Source: Myxococcaceae bacterium
Lineage (GTDB): Bacteria > Myxococcota > Myxococcia > Myxococcales > Myxococcaceae
Direction: 5' to 3'
Length of the DNA: 35,103 bases
Assembly: GCA_003818285.1 (NCBI GenBank)
Contig: RPRB01000031.1
Coordinates: 1 to 35,103 of the forward strand
The position numbers were made by a program, and so were the translations under genes. Of the stretch, positions 16,979 through 24,998 are shown one piece after another. The notes under the pieces are model-generated. The model worked only from the letters and a program-made list of their open reading frames with translations, made no database searches and was not told where the DNA came from. How positions within the stretch are numbered: the first letter of the stretch is position 1; each line of letters starts with the position of its first letter.

Positions 16979-18717
16979 AGCCGTTCGGAGGCCGTGGGTT
17001 CGGACGTGTTCGGGGGCTTCTTGGGGGCCGGTCGGGGTGGACGGGAAGGCTCGGCCGGGCCGCGTGGGAGCGCGACGTCGGACGGGTCGGACTGGGGGCC
17101 GGGCAGGCGCGCCAGCAGCTCGGAGAGACGTTCGGCGGGCACACCGGTGAGGATGACCGAGGCGCTCCGCGCGCGCTCGAGCATCGCCCCGTCCCCCAGC
17201 GACTGCGCGGACTTGAGGAGCGCCAGGTGAATCTCCGGGTCGAAGGGATCCTGCGCCAGCGCCGCCCGGTACGCCGTCCGCGCCTCGGCCCACTGCCCGC
17301 GGCTCAGGTAGATGCGGCCGAGGTGGACCTGGGTCGAGGCGTAGCCCGGATGTGCCTCGAGCGAGCCCAGGAGCACCTTCTCCGCCTCCTCCAGCCGCTT
17401 CACCGCCATCAGGGCCAGAGCGTACTTGTTGGAGATGGTCTCGTAGGCGTTCCCCACCAGGGCGTGCGCCTTCCCGTACTCCTCGGCCGCGGCCACGAAC
17501 CGGCCTCGCTCACGGAACAGCTCTCCAAGGTGCGCCCAGCGGCGCGCGGCCGGGTTCTCCACCTCGTCGAAGTCGCCGAAGGAGATCTCCCGGCCCTTCT
17601 TTCCTTCCTCGGGCGGGGTGTTCTTCGCCTTGAGCACCTTGCGCTCGGTGGTGACCGGCGCCCTCGTCGCGGGCGGCGGCTGCGCGCGGAGGTAGGCCAT
17701 CCAGCTCTTCTCGAAGGTGGCGAACGGCTTCCCCGTCGCCCTCTCCAGCGCCTGCTGGTCCGTCGCCCCCGCACCCATCGCCTCGACGATGGTCCGCAGG
17801 GACTTCATCCCGTGCTCCTTGTGGAGGAACTCGGCGGCGAAGAAGACCTCCGCGAAGGCGGTCGCGGCGTCCTTCCAGGTGGGCAGCTTGGCCATCGAGG
17901 GGTGCATCTTGGCGAAGGGGATGAGGTCGTTCTTCTGCACCCTCTCGGCGAGCAGGGTGCGCGACGACGGTGGCAATGCCTTGCCCGCCGGGCCACGCCA
18001 GCGGGACTCGAGGTACTTGGCCAGGGCCTCCTGGAGCCAGATGGGAACCGAGTTGTGGCCGGTCTGCGTGACGACCAGGTGCGTGTACTCGTGCGCCAGG
18101 GTGTCCAGCCAGTCGTATCCGCGCAGGACGGCCTTGGGCGAGGTCACCATCAGCTTGTTGAACTTGCAGATGGCGATGGTGCCGGTCTGGTCGATCTCCT
18201 TCTGGGAGAGGGTGGAGACCCGGGCGAGCTCCGCGGCGTCGTTCACCACCTCGACCCGCACCTTCCCCGGGGGCGCGTGGCCCAGGTCCTGCGCCAGCGC
18301 CGCGCGCTGCGCCTCGAGCGCCTCCAGCGCATAGGGGGCGAGGACCGCGTCCTTCCCCTTCGGGTAGAGGAAGATGAAGTGATCGCTCTCCGCGCGCTCG
18401 TGGTCGCGGGTGATGGTCAGCGTGTCCCGGGCGAGCCGGAGGTAGCTCCCGGGCCGGTCCTCGACCCCGGCCAGCTCCAGGGCCGAGACCGCGTCCGCGT
18501 ACCGACCCTCGCCGAAGGCAACGCGTCCGGCGAAGAAGTCGAAGGATTCGTTCTTCTCGTTGCCCTGGCGGAGTCTGTCCAGCTCGGCGCGGGCGCCGAC
18601 GTACTCCTCCTCGTCGAGGAGCTCCTCGAGCGCCCGGACCCGGGCGCGAAGATCCGCGGGGGCGGCCCAGCTCAGGCCGGCCACGAGGAGGAGCAAGGCG
18701 GCCGCGGCTCGCCTCAC
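16975..18717 (-). CDS. exported HExxH peptidase (peptidase MA-like) with TPR repeats
   Basis: The 580-residue protein begins with a signal peptide (to about residue 19, LSWAAPA). A central gluzincin-like domain has HEYTH (209-213) with a downstream glutamate in WLQEALAKYLE (E230), the pattern of the peptidase-MA-like family. From about residue 395 several TPR-type helical repeats follow (AHLGELFRERGRFVAAAEEYGKA; STQVHLGRIYLSRGQWAEARTAYRAAL). The C-terminal 50 residues are Pro-rich and disordered. The GTG start (18715-18717) overlaps the stop of the DUF4175-like gene by four bases; its own stop overlaps the moxR ATG. Whether it cleaves proteins in vivo is unknown; its position between the coiled-coil protein and MoxR suggests a role in the same complex. 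Confidence 0.88.
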
Positions 18718-21700
18718 TTCACCAGCTCCTCGTAGTAGCGCTTCACCTGGTCACGGTAACGCTCCGGGGTGCCCTGCTTCATGGCGTCCAGCAGGTCCTT
18801 GCGGAACTCCCGCGGCGCGCCGTCGGGGTCGGCGTCCGGGACCTCGACCTTCTGCCGGCTCAGCTCGTTGCCCCCCTCCTGCTCGCCGCCGGCGAGCAGG
18901 GGGAGCGGCAGTCCGCCCCGGCCGCCGCCGCGCTGGCTCTGCTGCATCGACTGCTGGAGCTGCTCGAGCGAGTCCAGCGCCGCCTTCTGCTCTCCGTAGC
19001 CCCGCTGGGGGTCCTTGCCCTCCAGCCGCTCGGTGGCACCTGCCATCCGGTCGGAGATCTGCTGCAGCGCCTCCTCGCCCTGCTCGCCGAAGAGCGGCGC
19101 CATCTGCTCGAGCTGACGCATCTTCTGCTGGAGATCCTGCGCGCGCTGGCCGAGCTTCCGCTGCCCCTGACCGAGCTCCTGGAGCTTCTGCCGGTCCGCC
19201 TGCCCCAGCTGTGACGAGAGCGGAGGGAAGAGCTGATCCAGCTTGCGGCGGATGTCGCGCACCGCCTCGGCGTCCTTCTCCAGGCGCTGGGCCAGCCGGC
19301 GCGACTTCTCCCGGACGTCCGGGGGATTCTGGTACGCCTCATCCAGGGCGCGCTGCTGCTCGCCGGCGCGGGCGAGCTCCTCCGCCTGGCGCACCGCACG
19401 CTGCGCCGCCTCGGCGGCGAGGTCGAAGTCCTCCGACTTCAGCGCCGACTTGAGATTCTCCAGCTCGGACTTGGCCTGCTCCAGCGGCTGGTCCGCGCGC
19501 GGGCTCAGGTCGTTCGGTCCCACCCGCAGGTAGTCCTGCTGGACCTGATCGGCCTTCTTCTGCAGCTGCTCCTTGAGCCCGGCGGCGGCCTGCTTCATCC
19601 GCTGGCGCATCTGCTCGCGGTAGCGGTCGCGCACGGCCTTGGTCTGCTCGGCGAGCTGCCGCTGCTCCTCGGTGGTGTTCTTCAGCGCGTCGCTGAACTC
19701 GCGGTAGCGTTTCACCAGCTCGGGGTTGGCGCGACCGCCCATGCTCTCCGCGTTCTCCTCCAGCCGCTTCTGCAGCTCGCTCATCTGGGCCTGCAGCTGC
19801 TGGAGCCGGGCGAGGGCCTCTTCGGTCTTGCCCTCCTTGAGGAGCTTCTCGATGTCGTCCAGACCGCCCTGCATGTCCTGCTGCCGGGCCATCTCCTGGA
19901 GCGCCTCGAGGTTGTAGTGCTCGTCGCGGATGCTCTTCTGGAGCTCGGCCATCCGCCGGGCCAGCTCGTCCATGCGGTTCCGGAGCGCCCCGACCTGGCG
20001 GAGAATCTTTTCCTGGAGCCCAGGATCTCGGGTGCTCTGGAACTGCTCGATGAGCTTGGCCAGCTCCCGCTGCTCCCGGGCCATCTGACCCGCCAGCTCG
20101 CGCAGCTCCTCCAGCCGCTGCTGGTCGAGCAGCGACTCGAGGTAGAGCGCGTCCTTCTCCAGCGCGGAGATCTCCTCCTGGACGACCCTGGTCAGCCGGC
20201 CGTCCATGTCCAGCTCGGTGCGCCGCCCGGAGAGCCGGAGCCAGAGCTTGCGCGCGTCGGCGGTGGCGCGGACCCGCGCGGCGACGTCCGCTCCCACGTG
20301 CTGCAGCGCGGAGACCAGCGCCTCGTTGCGGTCACGCTCGCGCGCCAGCGCCCGGGCGGTGGCCACGATGTCGCCGGACAGCACCAGCCCCGAGGTGTCC
20401 ACCGGCTCCTGGGACCGGACCTTGTCCTCCGATTTGCGCCCGTCGCGGTCAGGCCCCTCCATGCGAGTCGCGAGGTGGGCGAGGAGACGCTCCCAGAGCT
20501 CGGTGGCGCGGCGGAGGGCCTCCCGGCGATGCTCGGCGGCGCTGTAGACCACGAGGATCTGCTGCCGGCTCGAGCCCTTCTGCGGGCCGTCCACGGCGTC
20601 GTTGTCCTGCGCCTCGACCGAATAGCTGACGCGGTCTCCGGCGGAGAGCTTGAGCGGGCCGAGGGGCCAGCGATACTGCCCGGAGCTCTTGCGTCCGTCG
20701 TCGTGGGCCAGCTTCTGCCGGTGGCTCTGCCCATCCGGGCCCGTCCACACCAGCGCCACGTCGGAGAGCCCGTAGTCGTCGGACGCCTCCCAGCGGAGCA
20801 GCACCTCCTGGTCCGGATCCACCTCCAGCTCCGAGCCCGGGAGCAGCACCGTGGCCTGGGGCGGGGTGTCCGGCTCCACGGTGAGCGGGAAGTCGGGGCC
20901 CCGGGCCACCTCTCGTCCGGCGCGGCCGGTGAAGACCACGGAGTAGGTGCCGGTCGTCTGCAGCACCAGGCTGCCGCTCAGGTCGCGACCGTGCTCGACG
21001 CGGAGCGGAACCACGGGCCCGGTGCTGAGCACCAGGTGTGCGCCGCTCACCGCCCGGTCCGCCCGGGTGCGGAGCTGGACCACCGTTCCCTTCGGACCGA
21101 CCAGATCCCCGGTGCTGCTCACCGTCCGGGGAGCGAGGCCGGTGTAGGCCGGATACTGGTACAGCACCTCCAGCTCGCCGGTGATGGGCTCGCGCGCGAG
21201 CTGCCTCCCGGAGGACACGGCCGGCCTGAGCGCGACGAGCAGCGCCCGCATCCGGTCCGGCCAGGCCGCGCAGACCAGGGCCAGGGCAGCGAGTGCGCCG
21301 AGGGCAGCCAGGCCCGCGCGGCGAACGGCTGCGCGGTCCACCACCGCCTGGGCATCGAGGTGGGCGGTCCGCGCGTCCACCGACCGCAGGTGGGCCAGGG
21401 CGAGCTCGGTGGAGAAGGACGGGTCGTGTGCCATCGCCCGCCGCAGCTCGAGGGCGGCGAGGAGGTCCAGCGAGACGCCTGGCATCCTCGCCGCGACCAG
21501 CCGCGCGGTCCGGAAGGGATTCCCCGCCGCGCGCGTCCAGTGCCGCCGGATGCGATCGGCCACCAGCCCGACCGCGACGACCACCGACGCCGCCACCATC
21601 CAGCGCATGCCGCGCGGCCAGGCCCGGGCGAGCAGCCCGGCCAGCGCCATCCCGAAGGCCACCGCGGCCGACCCGAGGAGCGCCGACTCCAGCGCCACGG

Positions 21701-21836
21701 CGCGGGCCTGCCGGCGCCGCACCGACTGGAGGAAGCGTTCGACGGTCGCGCCCGCCGCCGCGTCCGGCAACGGGATGGGGGCGGAATCGGTCTCCGGGGC
21801 GGACTGCAGCAGGTTCACGGCAGAATCGGAGGGCAC
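18714..21836 (-). CDS. large DUF4175-like membrane protein with long coiled coil
   Basis: This 1040-residue protein has two N-terminal membrane helices (about 50-98) and a third around AGLAALGALAALALVCAAW. An Ig-like/beta domain (about 200-400) follows, including LRWEASDDYGLSDVALVW. From about residue 480 to 1000 it is overwhelmingly Gln/Glu/Lys/Arg/Leu heptads, for example ELQKRLEENAESMG and QKLQELGQGQRKLGQRAQDLQ: a very long periplasmic coiled coil. The layout matches the DUF4175 group. It starts at GTG (21834-21836); the ribosome-binding site is unclear and a GTG seven codons in is possible. The gene heads a five-gene operon ending with the BatA-type gene. Family function is unsettled; an envelope scaffold is the plausible reading. 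Confidence 0.82.
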   Translation of the reverse strand: MPSDSAVNLLQSAPETDSAPIPLPDAAAGATVERFLQSVRRRQARAVALESALLGSAAVAFGMALAGLLARAWPRGMRWMVAASVVVAVGLVADRIRRHWTRAAGNPFRTARLVAARMPGVSLDLLAALELRRAMAHDPSFSTELALAHLRSVDARTAHLDAQAVVDRAAVRRAGLAALGALAALALVCAAWPDRMRALLVALRPAVSSGRQLAREPITGELEVLYQYPAYTGLAPRTVSSTGDLVGPKGTVVQLRTRADRAVSGAHLVLSTGPVVPLRVEHGRDLSGSLVLQTTGTYSVVFTGRAGREVARGPDFPLTVEPDTPPQATVLLPGSELEVDPDQEVLLRWEASDDYGLSDVALVWTGPDGQSHRQKLAHDDGRKSSGQYRWPLGPLKLSAGDRVSYSVEAQDNDAVDGPQKGSSRQQILVVYSAAEHRREALRRATELWERLLAHLATRMEGPDRDGRKSEDKVRSQEPVDTSGLVLSGDIVATARALARERDRNEALVSALQHVGADVAARVRATADARKLWLRLSGRRTELDMDGRLTRVVQEEISALEKDALYLESLLDQQRLEELRELAGQMAREQRELAKLIEQFQSTRDPGLQEKILRQVGALRNRMDELARRMAELQKSIRDEHYNLEALQEMARQQDMQGGLDDIEKLLKEGKTEEALARLQQLQAQMSELQKRLEENAESMGGRANPELVKRYREFSDALKNTTEEQRQLAEQTKAVRDRYREQMRQRMKQAAAGLKEQLQKKADQVQQDYLRVGPNDLSPRADQPLEQAKSELENLKSALKSEDFDLAAEAAQRAVRQAEELARAGEQQRALDEAYQNPPDVREKSRRLAQRLEKDAEAVRDIRRKLDQLFPPLSSQLGQADRQKLQELGQGQRKLGQRAQDLQQKMRQLEQMAPLFGEQGEEALQQISDRMAGATERLEGKDPQRGYGEQKAALDSLEQLQQSMQQSQRGGGRGGLPLPLLAGGEQEGGNELSRQKVEVPDADPDGAPREFRKDLLDAMKQGTPERYRDQVKRYYEELVK

Positions 21837-22035
21837 GCGAGCGGGAGCCGGGCGACAACCCGGGACCCCGCTCCGTCCTTCCTCACATGGACACCCAGGA
21901 GCATGGCCCGTGACAGGGTCTCCTGGGAAGTGGCGCTGCCGGACGGGCTGGCAGCCGCTGAACGCCCCAGAAGAAGGGCGGTTCGGTGGGGACCGCTGCG
22001 GGTGGCGCCCCCCGCCCAGGCCCGGCCCCGGCGCC

Positions 22036-22434
22036 TCAGGGATGCGAGGGGGCCGGCCGCTGGCGGGCGCTGGACCTGGATCCGGGGTGCTTCACCCCCA
22101 CCCGGGCGGGGACGAAGCTGCTCGGACCGGTGACCGCGAGGTGCGGGCGGAGCCGCTCGAAGCGCCGCTTGCTCATCCCCCGGACCCGCATCACGTCCTC
22201 GGGACGGCTGAACGGGCGGGCCGCGCGCTCGGCCACCACCGCTGCGGCGAGCTTCGGGCTGACGCCCGGGAGCGCGTCGAGCTGGTCCAGGGTGGCCGTG
22301 TTCAGGTTCAGCACGCCCGTGCCGGGGGCCCGCTTTGCCTTTCCCGTCGTGGCCGAGCCGGGTGGCAGCGGCGCCGGGTGCACGGGGCCGGCGCAGAGCA
22401 GTGCGGCAACGAGGAGGAGTCCGCGCCCGCTCAC
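22036..22434 (-). CDS. ComEA-like helix-hairpin-helix protein
   Basis: This encodes 132 residues. A signal peptide (SGRGLLLVAALLCAGPVHPA, about 2-21) exports it. A ComEA-type double helix-hairpin-helix domain (about 40-105) follows: LNLNTATLDQLDALPGVSPK and the second half FSRPEDVMRVRGMSKRRFERL. ComEA proteins bind DNA in the periplasm during natural transformation, but many short HhH proteins in genomes without a complete competence set are of unknown use. The C-terminal tail is basic and Pro/Ser-rich. The GTG start overlaps the stop of the small gene upstream by four bases (22431-22434), so the two are coupled. No other competence gene lies in the window. Confidence 0.88.
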   Translation of the reverse strand: MSGRGLLLVAALLCAGPVHPAPLPPGSATTGKAKRAPGTGVLNLNTATLDQLDALPGVSPKLAAAVVAERAARPFSRPEDVMRVRGMSKRRFERLRPHLAVTGPSSFVPARVGVKHPGSRSSARQRPAPSHP

Positions 22435-22661
22435 TGCGCACCCCCCACCGCAGCGAGCTTCGTCTCTGCCGCCGCCTCCGTCGACTCTCGGCGGTCACCC
22501 GCCTCACGGACGTGCAGCTTGCCATCGAGCGGTAGCACGTCCAGGAGCACGTTCAGCGAGCCATCGCGGTTCACGAAGGCCGAGCCCGCGCGCACCCACA
22601 CCGTTCCACCCTTTCCCTCGCGGATGGAGAACACCGCCAGCCGCTTTCCTGTCGTCAGCAC
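22431..22661 (-). CDS. small conserved-looking protein of unknown function, coupled to comEA-like gene
   Basis: The 76-residue product starts MLTTGKRLAVFSIREGKGG and contains WVRAGSAFVNRDGSLNVLLD and VLPLDGKLHVREA, a compact beta-rich pattern, then a charged, Ala-rich tail. I do not recognise a named family. The GTG at 22659-22661 is chosen because GGAGG (22668-22672 on the minus strand) lies exactly six bases upstream. The frame is open back to 22802 with an ATG at 22760, but that extension has poorer codon use. Its stop overlaps the comEA-like start by four bases. The DNA just upstream reads as coding-like in a different frame, so a frameshift cannot be excluded. Confidence 0.65.
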   Translation of the reverse strand: MLTTGKRLAVFSIREGKGGTVWVRAGSAFVNRDGSLNVLLDVLPLDGKLHVREAGDRRESTEAAAETKLAAVGGAQ

Positions 22662-22667
22662 CTTCCA

Positions 22668-22672
22668 CCTCC
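22668..22672 (-). promoter_or_regulatory. ribosome-binding site deciding the start of the 76-residue gene
   Basis: The minus strand reads GGGGAGGTGGAAG then GTG. GGAGG with a six-base spacer is near optimal and supports initiation at 22661 over the longer frame. Confidence 0.6.
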
Positions 22673-22943
22673 CCGCCCTGCACCCGGACCGGAATGGCCC
22701 GGCCGTCGGCCCCGCGAAGCGAGACCGAGCACCGCTGCCCGGGAGCAGCGGCCGTGCCATGACCTTCCCCGTCGAGCGCGCGACCGGACGGGGGTCCGCC
22801 ACGCAGGACCGACCTCCGCCGTTCTGGACGGATGTTCAGCCGCTTCACGAGAGGCGTGCCCGGTCCGCTCGCTGCAATGGTCGTTTCGAGGCCGACGAGT
22901 GGCCGGTAGCGTGCCCACCCTCCCTCCCAACGTCAGGACCTCG

Positions 22944-24998
22944 ATGCGACGCCACCTCGTTCCCGTTCTCCTCGTCGGCTGTGCCGTCCTGGCCGCCGAG
23001 CCAGCGGATCGCGACACGCCGCTCCCGACGCTGCCCTACACCCCGGGCCTCGAGCCGCGCTTCATGGACCGGAGCGTGGACCCCTGCGTGGACTTCTATG
23101 CCTACTCCTGCGGCCAGTGGGAGAAGCTCAACCCCATCCCGCCGGACCAGTCCACGTGGAGCGTCTACGGGAAGCTCCAGGACGAGATCCAGCGGCATCT
23201 CTGGGGCCTGCTCCGGACGGCGGCGGACCCGTCCACGGCACGTAGCCCGGTGCAGGCGCAGATCGGCGACTACTTCGCCGCGTGCATGGACGAGGCTCGC
23301 ATCGAGGACCTGGGGGCGAAGCCGCTCCAGCCTGCGCTCTCCGCGCTGGCGAAGGTGAAGGACGGCCGCGGGCTCGCGGCGTGGCTGGCAGGCCAGCACC
23401 TGGCCGCGACCAGCGAGCAGCTGCTCTTCGGGTTCGGCTCGCAGCAGGACGCGAGCGATGCGACCCAGTTCATCGCGGCGTTCTGGGCCGGGGGGCTCGG
23501 ACTCCCCGACCGCGACGACTACCTGGACCAGGATCCCCGATCGCAGCAGGTCCGCGAGAAGTACCGCGAGCACGTGGTGCGGATCCTCCAGCTCCTCGGG
23601 GACGACGCCGCCACGGCGAAGAAGACCATGGCGCTGGTGATGGACATCGAGACCGCTCTGGCGAAGGCGAGCCTCACCCGGGTGGAGCGTCGCGACCCGT
23701 ACAAGGTGTTCCACAAGATGCGGGTGACCGAGCTGCAGCGGCTCGCGCCGGCGTTCGACTGGAAGACCTACCTCGCGGGCGTGGGAGTGCCCGGCACCGA
23801 GGTGCTGAACGTGAGCCAGCCGGCGTTCGCCCAGGCGGTGAACGCCGAGCTGAAGAAGCGGCCACTCGCGGACTGGAAGCGGTACCTGCGCTGGCACCTG
23901 GCCAACGCCCAGGCCCGGTACCTCTCGCGAGGGTTCGTGGAGGAGGACTTCGCCTTCAACGACAGGGTTCTCCGGGGGACGGAGCAGCTCGCTCCGCGCT
24001 GGAAGCGCTGCGTGCGCTGGGTGGACCGCGACCTCGGCGAGGCGCTGGGCCAGGTCTTCGTCCAGAAGAATTTCTCGCCCGAGCTCAAGGAGAAGACGCT
24101 GGCCATGGTCCTCGGCATCGAGCGGGAGATGGAGGAGGACCTCCGGACGCTCGCCTGGATGTCGCCAGCCACGAGACAGCGGGGCATCGAGAAGCTGAAG
24201 ACGATGGCCAACAAGATCGGCTACCCCGACCGCTGGCGGGACTACTCGTCGATCCGGCTCGTCCGTGACGACTTCCAGGGAAACGTCACCCGGGCGGTGC
24301 GCTTCGAGTCCGCGCGGCAGCTAGCGAAGATCGGCAAGCGGGTGGATCGCGGGGAATGGGAGATGACCCCGCAGACGGTCAACGCCTACTACAACCCCAC
24401 GATGAACGACATGAACTTCCCGGCGGCGGTGCTCCTCCCGCCGCTCTACGACTCGAAGATGGACGCGGCTCCGGGTTACGGAAACACCGGGGGCACCATC
24501 GGGCACGAGCTGACGCACGGGTTCGACGACGAGGGCCGGAAGTTCGACGCGAAGGGGAACCTCGCGGACTGGTGGACCAAGGAGGACGCCGCGGAGTTCG
24601 AGCGCCGCGCGTCGTGTGTCTCGGATCAGTACTCGAGCTACATCGCGGTGGACGACATCCACGTGAACGGGAAGCTCACCCTCGGAGAAGACGTGGCGGA
24701 CCTTGGCGGGCTCATCCTCGCCCACCGCGCCTGGAAGGCGGCCACCGCCAAGCAGCGGCTCCAGCCCATCGACGGGCTCACGCCCGAGCAGCGGTTCTTC
24801 GTGGGCAACGCCCAGTGGGCGTGCACCAACGTCCGGCCGGAGGCGATGCGGCTCCGTGTGCGGACCGATCCGCACTCGCCTCCCCGGTACCGGGTGAACG
24901 GGCTGGTCGTGAACATGCCCGAGTTCGCCCAGGCCTTCTCCTGCAAGCCGGGTCAGCCGATGACCAAGCCCCCGGAGAAGGTCTGCAGGGTGTGGTGA
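22944..24998 (+). CDS. M13 (neprilysin/PepO-like) zinc metallopeptidase, predicted lipoprotein
   Basis: This 684-residue M13 endopeptidase is outside the cytoplasm: MRRHLVPVLLVGC looks like a lipoprotein signal with C13. The M13 N-terminal motif CVDFYAYSCGQWEK is present. The catalytic domain has the family signature VNAYYNPTMNDMNFPAAV, the zinc site HELTH (521-525) in GHELTHGFDDEGR, and the third ligand in LGEDVADLGGL (E582, with D586). It ends in the typical CxVW (CRVW). M13 enzymes cleave peptides, usually on the amino side of hydrophobic residues. The ATG at 22944 gives the signal peptide; a GTG 45 bases upstream would add an unlikely leader. The next gene is a close paralogue overlapping its stop. 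Confidence 0.95.
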   Translation: MRRHLVPVLLVGCAVLAAEPADRDTPLPTLPYTPGLEPRFMDRSVDPCVDFYAYSCGQWEKLNPIPPDQSTWSVYGKLQDEIQRHLWGLLRTAADPSTARSPVQAQIGDYFAACMDEARIEDLGAKPLQPALSALAKVKDGRGLAAWLAGQHLAATSEQLLFGFGSQQDASDATQFIAAFWAGGLGLPDRDDYLDQDPRSQQVREKYREHVVRILQLLGDDAATAKKTMALVMDIETALAKASLTRVERRDPYKVFHKMRVTELQRLAPAFDWKTYLAGVGVPGTEVLNVSQPAFAQAVNAELKKRPLADWKRYLRWHLANAQARYLSRGFVEEDFAFNDRVLRGTEQLAPRWKRCVRWVDRDLGEALGQVFVQKNFSPELKEKTLAMVLGIEREMEEDLRTLAWMSPATRQRGIEKLKTMANKIGYPDRWRDYSSIRLVRDDFQGNVTRAVRFESARQLAKIGKRVDRGEWEMTPQTVNAYYNPTMNDMNFPAAVLLPPLYDSKMDAAPGYGNTGGTIGHELTHGFDDEGRKFDAKGNLADWWTKEDAAEFERRASCVSDQYSSYIAVDDIHVNGKLTLGEDVADLGGLILAHRAWKAATAKQRLQPIDGLTPEQRFFVGNAQWACTNVRPEAMRLRVRTDPHSPPRYRVNGLVVNMPEFAQAFSCKPGQPMTKPPEKVCRVW

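Noticed and set aside
19917-22133. Open frame of 738 codons on the plus strand opposite the DUF4175-like gene
   Set aside because: It is a codon-bias shadow of the coiled-coil gene, whose membrane and heptad pattern is clearly the real product.
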